This document shows positions 1-12,106 of a stretch of DNA of 64,000 nucleotides, one piece after another (the first letter of the stretch is position 1; every line of letters begins with the position of its first letter). The stretch comes from Allochromatium palmeri (GTDB lineage: Bacteria > Pseudomonadota > Gammaproteobacteria > Chromatiales > Chromatiaceae). Location: assembly GCF_009720725.1 (NCBI RefSeq), contig NZ_WNKT01000019.1, positions 1-64,000 on the forward strand, in the 5' to 3' direction. The notes under the pieces were generated by a model. The model did not search any database, was not told where the DNA came from, and was given only the letters and a program-made list of their open reading frames with translations. The translations under genes and the position numbers were made by a program.

Positions 1-1740
<1,740 letters not shown>

Positions 1741-1840
1741 GGCCTGTGGTTGTCGTTATAGGCATCGAAATGCCGCGCCCGCTTGCACGGACGCGGCCCG
1801 AAACACGGATAATCCCACAGACGGGACTTCAATTCACGCC

Positions 1841-1860
1841 CCAGAGACCCGGGTCTCTGG
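1841..1860. other. Perfect 20-bp palindrome between purA and the DUF2868 gene
   Basis: The half-site CCAGAGACCC is followed directly by its reverse complement. It lies 74 bp beyond the purA stop and 101 bp before the DUF2868 start. It could be a hairpin ending purA transcription, although no clear U-run follows, or a protein-binding site. Confidence 0.5.
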
Positions 1861-1933
1861 CTGAGCCTTGATGTCTTTTCCGTGCCGAAGGATATGAGTC
1901 GCCGTCCAACCAGGGCGTCACCAGGCCCTTTGA

Positions 1934-4539
<2,606 letters not shown>

Positions 4540-4568
4540 GATTACAGTTGATCGGCAGGATTTCGGGT

Positions 4569-4751
4569 TCAGTTGACCAGATAGAGCAGTCCGAGGCCGG
4601 AGAGCATGCTGACGAACCCGGCGATGCGTAGCGAGCGTTCGTGTTCGAGCGCGACCATCGCCAGGAGACGCCTGAAGCTGGCTGGACTGAGAAAAGGCCA
4701 GATCCCCTCGATGATGAACACGAGCGAGAAGGCGACCAGGATGTCGTGCAC
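4569..4751 (-). CDS. DUF2065 small membrane protein (YjeT family)
   Basis: A 60-residue protein with two membrane segments: DILVAFSLVFIIEGIWPFL, then a basic loop (FRRLLAMVALEHERS) and FVSMLSGLGLLYLV. The IEGI.PFLSP..FRRLLA pattern is typical of DUF2065. I chose the GTG at 4751 because it gives the family's usual length of about 60 residues; a GTG at 4790 would add 13 polar residues. It lies 29 bp upstream of hisZ. In many gammaproteobacteria it follows hflK-hflC, but those genes are absent upstream here. Function unknown. Confidence 0.8.
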   Translation of the reverse strand: MHDILVAFSLVFIIEGIWPFLSPASFRRLLAMVALEHERSLRIAGFVSMLSGLGLLYLVN

Positions 4752-4969
4752 GATGATGAACGGATCCCGCGAGATGAATGGATAGGACACCCAGACACCA
4801 AGGCGGTCGGGCGCGTCAAAGGGCGTTATCCTGTCAGAGGATCACGGGTTTGTCCAATGCTGGAAACCCTGAACCTCACCGCTTGTCAGATTCTGGCAAA
4901 CTCTGAGGCTCAGGTGAACTTGAAATCGTTTCTGCGCGTGGTTTGATCTGTGGTCCTGCATGGACTCAC

Positions 4970-6301
4970 TCAGCGACCGGCCGTCAGAATGCGATAGACC
5001 TCGGCCAGCGCAGCATCGTCGCCGACATTGCCTGGAAAGATCACCACCGGCAGCTCGGGCAGACGCGGATGATCGGCGGGACAGCGCACCACAGGACAGC
5101 CGGGCAGTATCTGACCGAGCACGCGCGCCGTGCGCAGCGCCAGCCCCTGACTGAGGGTGTCGTTCGAGGTGATGCCGCCCTTGCTGATGAGGAAACCGGT
5201 CTCGCGCGGCAGATTCTGGACGAGGCGCACCAAAAAGCTCGAAACGCGCTCGCCAAAGGCCAGACGCTCGGCCTTGGTCGGAAACTGACGCTCGCCACGG
5301 CTGGTATAGAGCACCAGGCTTTGGTTCGCGTGTTGAGCCGTTTCCAGACGGTCGATGATCGCGTCGAACAACCCCGCCTCGTCCTGAATCAAGCGCTCCA
5401 GATCGATCTCGACCGGAACCACATCGGTCGTCTCGATCAGGGTCTGCAACTGACGGCTCGACTTGGCCACATGCGAACCGACCAGCACCACGCCGGGACG
5501 TCCGCCGCGCACATAGGCCGACATCGACTGCGCCGCGACCGGCTGCGGCGGCAGCGCGGCGAAGGCGGTCAGGAGACTCGCCGCACTGCGAAACAGAAAA
5601 CGCTTGCCCTCCCCCGCCGCCGCGAGCACCTGACGCGCGAAGCTGTCGAGATCGGATTGACGCTCGGCATCGACGACGCAACAGCGATTGCCGCTCAGAT
5701 GGCGCAGACGCTCACCGATCTCGCCCCGCACCTCGTCCAGACCGAAGCGCTCGACCTGATCGGCGCGGAGGCGCCCACCGGTCTTCTCCTCCACATAATC
5801 GGGCAGAAAGGCGTGCGTGAAGCCGAAGACCGAGTCGCGTGCGAATTCGGTCTCGTTGACCGGCACCGGCTGGCCGTCGACCAGCAGATAATGCACCCCG
5901 CCGCGCGTGATCCGCCCGCCCTCGAAGAACGCCGGCACCAGGAAATGCGCATCAAAGGGGCCAAGCTCCTCAGCGATGACATCGGTCTCGACCGGATAGT
6001 GACCACGCAGTGTCGAGTCCGAACGGCTGACGATCAACGGCTGGATCGGCTGTCCACACCCGGCGAGCCGGTCGAGCGCCGCACGCACATTGACGCAAAT
6101 CTCGCGTGTTACATCAGCGGCCTGTGTCGCCTCCAGACCGCGCGTATTGCTCAGCACAAAGAACAGCGGTGACTCATCGTTCAGCGCCTCGACGAGCGTG
6201 TCCACATCCCAGCGCGTCAGCAGCAGACAGGAATGCACCGTCTGACAGCCGGTCGGGTCGTCGTCGATAGCGATGATCTTGGTCTTGATAGAAGCGTTCA
6301 T
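4970..6301 (-). CDS. Four-carbon acid sugar kinase family (DUF1537)
   Basis: A 443-residue protein of the DUF1537 family, ATP-dependent kinases acting on four-carbon sugar acids such as threonate, erythronate or 3-oxotetronate. The N-terminal sugar-acid-binding domain (about 1-235) has IIAIDDDPTGCQT, SRSDSTLRGHYPVE and FLVPAFFEGGR. The C-terminal nucleotide-binding domain (about 255-443) has GVVLVGSHVAKSSRQL, LISKGGITSNDT and the closing IFPGNVGDDAAL. It is downstream of the TPP-dependent enzyme on the same strand, separated by a 146-bp gap holding a large inverted repeat. The substrate cannot be read from sequence; the neighbouring TPP enzyme and IclR regulator suggest carbohydrate-acid catabolism. 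Confidence 0.85.
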   Translation of the reverse strand: MNASIKTKIIAIDDDPTGCQTVHSCLLLTRWDVDTLVEALNDESPLFFVLSNTRGLEATQAADVTREICVNVRAALDRLAGCGQPIQPLIVSRSDSTLRGHYPVETDVIAEELGPFDAHFLVPAFFEGGRITRGGVHYLLVDGQPVPVNETEFARDSVFGFTHAFLPDYVEEKTGGRLRADQVERFGLDEVRGEIGERLRHLSGNRCCVVDAERQSDLDSFARQVLAAAGEGKRFLFRSAASLLTAFAALPPQPVAAQSMSAYVRGGRPGVVLVGSHVAKSSRQLQTLIETTDVVPVEIDLERLIQDEAGLFDAIIDRLETAQHANQSLVLYTSRGERQFPTKAERLAFGERVSSFLVRLVQNLPRETGFLISKGGITSNDTLSQGLALRTARVLGQILPGCPVVRCPADHPRLPELPVVIFPGNVGDDAALAEVYRILTAGR

Positions 6302-6332
6302 CAGCAGCTCCGCGAAAAGTTCTCAGGCACAA

Positions 6333-6434
6333 GGCTCGGGATGCGGCGGCCGGGGGGTGTCGGCCGCATGGATGCGGCCGTCAAGCCTACAGGGATGTAT
6401 TCACGGCGTCCCCCCGGCCGCCGTACCCCGAGCC
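6333..6434. repeat. Nested inverted repeat (REP-like element)
   Basis: Two 25-nt arms (6333-6357 and 6410-6434) are inverted copies with two mismatches. They enclose a 52-nt centre that contains a second perfect hairpin, CGGCCGCAT/ATGCGGCCG (6361-6380), and the string AGGGATGTATTCACGGCGT. This style of element recurs as a dispersed intergenic repeat in gammaproteobacteria. It fills the gap between the TPP enzyme and kinase genes and could end or attenuate transcription. Confidence 0.7.
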
Positions 6435-6447
6435 GCCCCGCCCCAAC

Positions 6448-8700
6448 CTAAGCCGCCCGATCCAAACGCGCGACCTCGGAATCCAGCAACTCCAGCGCGC
6501 GCTGCTCCAGACTCTCGGGCGAGATGCCGTTGTAGGCCATGATCTCGGCCGGACTGGCGGTGGTCTCGCCGCGCTGCCAGCCGATCAGATCGCGTCCCGC
6601 CGCCCGCGAGCGCAGCAGCACCGGCTCCAGAGCCACAGTCCCGCCGCCACTCACTCCGATCAGCGCCTCGCCCGCAAAAAGCGCCTCGAACTCCGCGTCC
6701 GACATAAACCGATCATCCGGCTGCGCACTGTGCGACCAGGCGACATCGCGCTCGCGATAGAGCCGGCGCGGGTTGACCACGGCGACGATGCGCACTCGAT
6801 AGCCCGCCGCTTCCAGCCGCTCCTTGGCGGCGAACACCGGCTGGAACACCAGATCACCCGTCACGGCGAACACCACCGTGCCGCGCGCACCCTGCGCCGA
6901 TTCATAGAGACAGGTCGCCCCGCGCTCGATCGCCTCGCGGGCCTGATCGAGCGTGGTATGCACCGGCAGCGCCGACTTGGAGGCGACGATGCTGATGCAC
7001 TTGTTGGACTGCTCGACCGCCCAGGCATAGGCGGCCTGGATCATGTTGGCATCGGTCGGATAGAGCAGATAGACGTTGCCGTTGCGCACCTGGCCACCGA
7101 TGTAGTTCTCGATCTCGGGACGCTGATGGGTCCAGCCGTTGCGGCCCTGCTCCAGCGCGCCGGCGGTGAACATCGACACCATGGCCGGCGTCTTGCGCCT
7201 TAGCTCGGCCATCGCCTGACCCACGGTCTGCACGATCGGCCAGCCGTTGATGGCGAAGCTCTCGTAAGACAGCCACAGCGAGCGTCCGCCGAAGAGCGCG
7301 ATCCCGGCCGCGAGTCCGGCGCAGGCGTCCTCGTTCAGCGGCTCATAGACCTGACCGCTCGGCGACTGGTTGTAGAGCGGATCAGCGGTCGGATGGCGGA
7401 TCTTGAGCGCGTCGTTGATCGCCTTCATGGCCGAGGCTTCGTTGCCGTCGGCATTGGTGACCACGAACAGCGGATCGCGCTGGCCGAGCTCGGCCACCAG
7501 GGTCGCCATGGCGCTCGCCGGAACGGCCTGCTCGCCGCGCGCGAATTCATGCAGCGGGAGCTGACCGATCTCGGGCAACTGGCGCTCGAACTCAGTGACT
7601 ACGGTCCGCGCGGCCGGACCACCGCCGGCGCGACTCATATTGGTCCGGGTCAGCGCCCAGATCTCAGGAGCCAGGGCGCCGCGCTCCAGGGCGGCGGCGA
7701 TGTTGGGCTTCTCAGCCGTGTCGCCCGGATAGAGATTGTGCGACTTGGCGCCGCTGGCGTGCACACCGGCGCCCTTGAGCTGCTTGAGGATCACCGCTGT
7801 CAGCGTCCCGCCGAGCGCCGACTCGGCGGCAGCCTGCATCCCTTCGAGCACCGCGCGCGAGAAGGCCAGCCGCGCCTCGGGACTGAAGCGAGTGCTATCG
7901 ACATAGGCGCCTTCCTGCCCGGCATCGTCGAAGTCCTTGGCGTCGATCAGGATCACGCGCTCGAAGTCGTGCGCACGCCAGTAGGCGGTCATGGCGTCGT
8001 TGTCCATCAGCGACACCATCGAATGATGCTCCTGGCTGTAGCCGTTCCAGACCAGCACCGGCAGGAAGTTGGTCACCTCCGGATAGGCGGTGTGGAAATG
8101 CTTCATGGCCGAGAGGATGTACGGCTCGCCGAGACCGCCGTCGCCGATGGTGCAGGGAAAGAGCCGGTCGCGATTGAGATAGGCCCCGGCCATGGCGAAA
8201 TGCTGGCCCTGACCAAGGGGACCGGCCGGGGCCAGCAGTCCCGGAATCGCACCCGAGAGATGGCCGAGCAAGCCGTCACGCTCGCGAAAACGCGCCTGAA
8301 GCTCGGTCAGGGTGTGGATGCCCATCGACTCCAGCGAACCGTCGAGGAACATGGCGCTGTAGAAACCGGGCGCATGATGGCCGACCTCGGTGACGATGTT
8401 GGTATGACCCAGCATCACCAGCGCCGCATAGGCATCGGCCGCGCTGGCGAAACCGCCCGGATGACCGGACTGCTTGGAGGCACAGAGCTGGAGCGTCAGA
8501 TAGCGCAGCGCATCGGCGGCCCACTGGGTCTGTTGCACGGCGGCGTCGTCGATGGCGTCGATGGCCGCGCGGCCTTCGCCGATCACGGGCGTCTGGCCAA
8601 GCGGCGCGAACTCGGTTGAAAGCGTCCCGAAATGCAGGATGCCATCGCGGAAATCGGCCGTGGCGCTGTCGTGACTGATCGGAGTGGCGGCGTGGGTCAT
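6448..8700 (-). CDS. Phosphoketolase/transketolase-like TPP-dependent enzyme
   Basis: A 750-residue thiamin-diphosphate enzyme. The N-terminal half is transketolase-like: KQSGHPGGFASAADAYAAL, then the TPP/Mg motif as GDGGLGEP with the partner NG about 28 residues on (VLVWNGYSQEHHS). The C-terminal half has phosphoketolase-like features: NGWTHQRPEIENYIGG, VYLLYPTDANM and a closing GWQRGETTASP. It is shorter than typical XFP phosphoketolases (about 790-820) and lacks their usual GHWGTTPGLNF start, so it may be a distinct subfamily. Related proteins have, as I recall, been annotated as transketolase or xylulose-5-phosphate epimerase; the reaction cannot be decided here. It is divergent from the IclR regulator and upstream of the DUF1537 kinase, suggesting one sugar or sugar-acid pathway. 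Confidence 0.8.
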   Translation of the reverse strand: MTHAATPISHDSATADFRDGILHFGTLSTEFAPLGQTPVIGEGRAAIDAIDDAAVQQTQWAADALRYLTLQLCASKQSGHPGGFASAADAYAALVMLGHTNIVTEVGHHAPGFYSAMFLDGSLESMGIHTLTELQARFRERDGLLGHLSGAIPGLLAPAGPLGQGQHFAMAGAYLNRDRLFPCTIGDGGLGEPYILSAMKHFHTAYPEVTNFLPVLVWNGYSQEHHSMVSLMDNDAMTAYWRAHDFERVILIDAKDFDDAGQEGAYVDSTRFSPEARLAFSRAVLEGMQAAAESALGGTLTAVILKQLKGAGVHASGAKSHNLYPGDTAEKPNIAAALERGALAPEIWALTRTNMSRAGGGPAARTVVTEFERQLPEIGQLPLHEFARGEQAVPASAMATLVAELGQRDPLFVVTNADGNEASAMKAINDALKIRHPTADPLYNQSPSGQVYEPLNEDACAGLAAGIALFGGRSLWLSYESFAINGWPIVQTVGQAMAELRRKTPAMVSMFTAGALEQGRNGWTHQRPEIENYIGGQVRNGNVYLLYPTDANMIQAAYAWAVEQSNKCISIVASKSALPVHTTLDQAREAIERGATCLYESAQGARGTVVFAVTGDLVFQPVFAAKERLEAAGYRVRIVAVVNPRRLYRERDVAWSHSAQPDDRFMSDAEFEALFAGEALIGVSGGGTVALEPVLLRSRAAGRDLIGWQRGETTASPAEIMAYNGISPESLEQRALELLDSEVARLDRAA

Positions 8701-8781
8701 GGTCTCTCCCTCTGGGTTGGTGTTGTTTTGGCCAGGCGCGCGGCCGTTGGCGTTGGAGAGACTGTAGAGATCGTATTGATT

Positions 8782-8815
8782 TTTCGCAATAGAGGATAGA
8801 TTTCACTATGCGAAA
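8782..8815. promoter_or_regulatory. Inverted-repeat operator in the IclR/TPP-enzyme divergent promoter
   Basis: TTTCGCAATAG (8782-8792) and CTATGCGAAA (8806-8815) form an inverted repeat that differs by one inserted base, with a 13-nt centre. It sits in the 145-bp region between the divergent starts at 8700 and 8846. IclR-family proteins often control the adjacent divergent gene through such sites, so this is the best candidate operator. Confidence 0.6.
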
Positions 8816-8845
8816 TCATGTGCTTTCACAAACGGGACATTCGCC

Positions 8846-9628
8846 ATGCACCAAGACACTCCAGAAGACAGCACCCGACACTCGGGCATCCAGGTCATCG
8901 ACCGCGCCGCCGCCCTGCTCGACGCCATCGCCCGCTATCCGGAGCCGGTCAGTCTCAAGATCCTGGCCGCCGAGACCGGACTCAACGTCTCGACCGCGCA
9001 TCGCATCCTCGCCGCCCTGATCCAGAACCAGTTCGTCGAGAAGGACGCCGCCAGTCACTACCGGCTCGGTCGACGCCTGCTGCAACTCGGCGTGCGGCTG
9101 CACGGCAACATCGACGTGCGCGCCCTCGCCCGCCCGATCATGGAGTCACTGCGCGACCACTTCGGCGAGACCATCAATCTCACCATCCGCGAGGGCGACT
9201 CGGTGGTCTATATCGAGAAGGCCACGCCCAACCGCATGATCCATGTCCAGCAGCTCATCGGCTCGCGCGCGCCCCTGCATGTGACGGCGGTCGGCAAGCT
9301 GATGCTCGGCGCGAGCGGCGAGGACGCGATTCGCGCCTATGCTCAGCGCACCAACCTGCCCGCCTACACCCGCAACACCTTCACCGCCCTGCCCGACCTG
9401 ATCGCCGCCTGTCGCGAATCGCTCGCGCGCGGCTATGCGCTCGACGACGAGGAGGCCGAGATCGATGTCGGTTGCATCGGGGTCTTGATCCGCGACAGCA
9501 CGGGCAATGTCAGCGCGGGGCTGTCGGTGTCGGCACCGATTGCGCGTCGGCGTCTGGAGTGGATCGAGGCGTTGACCGAGGCTGGCCGGAGTCTTTCGGC
9601 CCAACTCGGCTATCGGGCCAATGCCTGA
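8846..9628 (+). CDS. IclR family transcriptional regulator
   Basis: A 260-residue regulator. The winged helix-turn-helix lies at about residues 15-75 (VIDRAAALLDAIARYPEPVSLKILAAETGLNVSTAHRILAAL), followed by the IclR effector-binding domain: YRLGRRLLQLG, ALARPIMESLRDHFGETINL, GRGYALDDEEAEIDVGCIGVLI and SAPIARR. The effector domain normally binds a small organic acid or sugar derivative. It is divergent from the TPP enzyme/DUF1537 kinase pair and probably controls it. The ligand is unknown, though a four-carbon sugar acid or its precursor would fit the neighbours. Confidence 0.93.
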   Translation: MHQDTPEDSTRHSGIQVIDRAAALLDAIARYPEPVSLKILAAETGLNVSTAHRILAALIQNQFVEKDAASHYRLGRRLLQLGVRLHGNIDVRALARPIMESLRDHFGETINLTIREGDSVVYIEKATPNRMIHVQQLIGSRAPLHVTAVGKLMLGASGEDAIRAYAQRTNLPAYTRNTFTALPDLIAACRESLARGYALDDEEAEIDVGCIGVLIRDSTGNVSAGLSVSAPIARRRLEWIEALTEAGRSLSAQLGYRANA

Positions 9629-9681
9629 CAACTGCGCATTGTCATTGGCCGTCCGAACCCGGAGGACGAGAATGCGCGACC

Positions 9682-10251
9682 ATGAACAGACTCCATACAC
9701 TCCTACTCCTCGTCATTCTTCTGTCACTACTGGCCGGGTGCGGACAGTCCGGCTCCAGCTCGAATACCGCCATGGTCGCCGACGGCCCAGGCATGGCCCT
9801 GATCGAGTCCGCTGAACAGGGCGACCTGAGCAGCGTCGAGCAGCTTCTGTCACGGCATCGTCAGCCCAATGTGCGCGACAGCTGCGACTGGACGCCGCTC
9901 ATGAAGGCGGCGCTCAATGGTCATGCCGCCATCGTGGACCGTCTGCTCCAGGCCGGCGCCAAGGTCGACGCCATGGACTCGGGCGGCTATACGGCCATGA
10001 TGCTCGCGGCCTCGAACGATCATGCCGCCATCGTCAAGCGTCTGCTCGAAAAGGGCGCCATGGTCGACCATCAGGAATCGACCAAGGGCTGGACAGCGCT
10101 GATCTGGTCGGCCAAGCAGGGCCATGTCGCCAGCGTCAAGGCGCTGCTCGAACACGGCGCCGACCAGACCCTCAAGGACTTCGATGGCAAGACCGCCGCC
10201 GATTGGGCACGCGAGGATGGACACGACGAGATCCTGGCCCTACTGCGCTGA
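9682..10251 (+). CDS. Ankyrin-repeat lipoprotein
   Basis: A 189-residue protein with a lipoprotein signal: MNRLHTLLLLVILLSLLAGC, lipobox LAGC with the lipidated Cys at residue 20. After a Ser-rich linker come four to five ankyrin repeats (about 37-189), each with the TPLMKAALNGHAAIVDRLLQAGAKVD pattern. Ankyrin repeats bind proteins; the signal places this in the periplasm, anchored to a membrane. The last codons (Leu-Arg-stop) lie inside the first copy of a 43-bp direct repeat, so the 3' end was used or duplicated when the adjacent toxin-antitoxin cassette arrived. Partner unknown. Confidence 0.85.
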   Translation: MNRLHTLLLLVILLSLLAGCGQSGSSSNTAMVADGPGMALIESAEQGDLSSVEQLLSRHRQPNVRDSCDWTPLMKAALNGHAAIVDRLLQAGAKVDAMDSGGYTAMMLAASNDHAAIVKRLLEKGAMVDHQESTKGWTALIWSAKQGHVASVKALLEHGADQTLKDFDGKTAADWAREDGHDEILALLR

Positions 10252-10285
10252 ATCGATCGTCCAGCCGCTACGCGACCGCTTGGGC
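10243..10285. repeat. 43-bp direct repeat, left copy
   Basis: Identical over 43 bases to 11085-11127, in the same orientation. This copy begins in the last two codons of the ankyrin gene and includes its TGA. The two copies bracket the toxin-antitoxin pair, giving an 842-bp period. Confidence 0.95.
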
Positions 10286-10401
10286 CATTGGCCATACCTG
10301 AGCTTGCCCAGCGGCTCGGCAGCGAGTCATAACGCTGACCCGGATGCCAACGGGCATCGTTTCAGAACGCCTCTTGTATCCAACCAAGTCCAGCGCTATT
10401 C

Positions 10402-10415
10402 TGACCACATGGTCA
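10402..10415. promoter_or_regulatory. Palindromic operator ahead of the antitoxin gene
   Basis: TGACCA-CA-TGGTCA is a perfect inverted repeat with a 2-nt centre, ending 18 nt before the antitoxin ATG. Antitoxins of the Phd/YefM type usually repress their own operon from palindromes at this position. Confidence 0.6.
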
Positions 10416-10433
10416 TTTGCTGGAGTTACCCCA

Positions 10434-10664
10434 ATGCGACATGTGCAAGTCACTGAAGCAAAAGCGGCGTTTTCCGGGCTGTTAGCCGCTGTCGAAGCGG
10501 GCGAGACGGTGGCAATAACCCGCCGGGGGCGGGTCATTGCCCGGCTGGTGCCCGACACTCCAAGTCTGGCGGCAGACGCCTTTCGTCCATTCTGGGGCAT
10601 GCACGAGGAGATCGACCTGGTGGCGCCGGATGACAGGCCGCCGGAGCCGGTCGCGACACTTTAG
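10434..10664 (+). CDS. Type II antitoxin, Phd/YefM family
   Basis: A 76-residue protein with the family signature MRHVQVTEAKAAFSGLLAAVEAGETVAITRRGRVIARLVP; the rest is the flexible toxin-neutralising tail. The ATG at 10434 has a GGAG ribosome site about 9 nt upstream and matches the family start; an upstream in-frame ATG at 10344 would cross the operator palindrome and is rejected. The toxin gene starts 10 bp later. It should bind its own operator and neutralise the PIN toxin. Confidence 0.92.
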   Translation: MRHVQVTEAKAAFSGLLAAVEAGETVAITRRGRVIARLVPDTPSLAADAFRPFWGMHEEIDLVAPDDRPPEPVATL

Positions 10665-10674
10665 GCCGTCGCGG

Positions 10675-11073
10675 ATGCGATACCTGCTTGACACCAATAT
10701 CATGATTGCGGCGATGAAAGGGGTCGCCCCGGTCAAGCGCCGTCTGGAACAAACGCGATTGGCCGATATTCTGCTCTCCCCCGTAGTCCTGGGCGAGCTT
10801 GAATTCGGCGTTGAAAAAAGTGCTCATCGGGAGAAGAACGCGGCCCATCTGGCTGAGCTGGTGCAGAAGCTGGAACTGCTGCCCATCGACGCGCGGGTCA
10901 GCCGGTGCTATGCCGAAATCCGCGCCCATCTCGAGCGCCGTGGAACCCCTATCGGCGCGAATGACCTCTGGATTGCCGCACAAGGCACCGCTCTGGACGC
11001 GATTGTGGTGACGGATAATCAGGCCGAATTCACACGTGTCCCCGGCCTGCGCACCGAGAACTGGTTAAGGTGA
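10675..11073 (+). CDS. vapC: PIN-domain ribonuclease toxin (VapC family)
   Basis: A 132-residue PIN-domain protein. Acidic active-site residues are visible in order: MRYLLDTNIMI (first Asp), LGELEFGV (Glu), GANDLWIA (Asp) and IVVTDNQAEF (Asp). PIN toxins cut RNA, often tRNA, when the antitoxin is lost. It follows the Phd-type antitoxin by 10 bp and the pair lies between 43-bp direct repeats. An earlier in-frame ATG at 10537 would overlap the antitoxin and is not preferred. Confidence 0.92.
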   Translation: MRYLLDTNIMIAAMKGVAPVKRRLEQTRLADILLSPVVLGELEFGVEKSAHREKNAAHLAELVQKLELLPIDARVSRCYAEIRAHLERRGTPIGANDLWIAAQGTALDAIVVTDNQAEFTRVPGLRTENWLR

Positions 11074-11084
11074 CTTTGAGCCGG

Positions 11085-11127
11085 CTGCGCTGAATCGATC
11101 GTCCAGCCGCTACGCGACCGCTTGGGC
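11085..11127. repeat. 43-bp direct repeat, right copy
   Basis: Second perfect copy of 10243-10285. It ends 30 bp before the next likely start codon (11158), so the cassette separates that gene from its original upstream DNA. Confidence 0.95.
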
Positions 11128-11157
11128 TAAACCGCCGTCGCGATTATGCTTGGCTCC

Positions 11158-12063
11158 ATGCCAAGCCTGACTGAAAAACTGACCGAGCACGGATTCGAGT
11201 CCAACGACGACTACGAATTCCAGGTGCGCTGTCTGCTCGAAACCCCGACCTCCGGCATCCGCGCCCTCAACATCGAGGGCGATGGCGAGCGGCGCAAAAC
11301 CGCCTTCGCCAACGCGCTGGCCCGTGCGCTCGACTTCCCCCAGATCCTCTATCACGACTTCACCGAGACCCATCCGCCGCTGCCGGACGTGATCCTGCCG
11401 CCGAGCCAGGACGAACTCGGGCGCGAGGAACCGCCGATCGAGCCGTTCGACCGCATCGTCAGCGAGGCCTGCGCCCAGAGCGAGGGCGATCCGACCGTGC
11501 TGATCCTCGACCAGCTCCAGGCCGCCGACTTCCGCGAGCACATTCGTCTCCAGCGTCTGATCAAGGACGGCTTCTGGGAGGTGCGCGGCGGATCTTATTT
11601 TGCCAATCCCAACCGGCTGCTGATCGTCCTGATCTCAGAGGCTCCGCTTTATCACGCCCTGCGCCAGGAGAGTTTTCGTCTCTGGATCGGTCGCCAGTCC
11701 GAGCGCCAACTGGTTTATCATCCAGCCGATTTCGATCTGGGTCCGGAGGCGCAACTCGTATTCGATGCCCTGACCCATCTGTTCGAGGCACTCGGGGCGG
11801 CGCCGACACGCCGCGAATTCACGCGCCTGCTCAACGACCTCCGACTGCATGTGCGCACCACCGACCATCTGCGCCTGAGTCTCTATGGCCGCCTGGAAGT
11901 GATCGAGCGGGAGTCGTTGAGCGATCCGCGTCTTCAGGAGGTCCAGCAGCAGATCCTGGAGGCCGCGCAGACCTGGCTCGTCAGCGAGCACATCGAGCTG
12001 GCCGATGAGCGACCCGATCCAGATCCAAACGCAGACCCAGACCCGAATCAAAAACAGCGCTGA
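11158..12063 (+). CDS. Conserved-looking protein of unknown function
   Basis: A 301-residue soluble protein from the ATG at 11158 (an ATG at 11146 would add four residues). I do not recognise a family with confidence. It resembles a degenerate P-loop ATPase: IRALNIEGDGERRKTAFANALARAL sits where a Walker A would be but lacks GxxxxGK[ST], and TVLILDQLQAADF resembles a Walker B strand. A later stretch (HIRLQRLIKDGFWEVRGGSYFANPNRLLIVLISE) reads like an AAA core. The tail is Asp-Pro-Asn rich. It is followed 43 bp later by a BolA-family gene, so an operon is possible. There is no signal peptide. Confidence 0.6.
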   Translation: MPSLTEKLTEHGFESNDDYEFQVRCLLETPTSGIRALNIEGDGERRKTAFANALARALDFPQILYHDFTETHPPLPDVILPPSQDELGREEPPIEPFDRIVSEACAQSEGDPTVLILDQLQAADFREHIRLQRLIKDGFWEVRGGSYFANPNRLLIVLISEAPLYHALRQESFRLWIGRQSERQLVYHPADFDLGPEAQLVFDALTHLFEALGAAPTRREFTRLLNDLRLHVRTTDHLRLSLYGRLEVIERESLSDPRLQEVQQQILEAAQTWLVSEHIELADERPDPDPNADPDPNQKQR

Positions 12064-12106
12064 CCACAAACCTCGAACGATTCCACCACACGGAGATCCC
12101 GCCATC

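Noticed and set aside
6448-8700. Ordinary transketolase
   Set aside because: The C-terminal half has phosphoketolase-type motifs (NGWTHQRPE, LYPTDANM), so a plain transketolase call is not safe.
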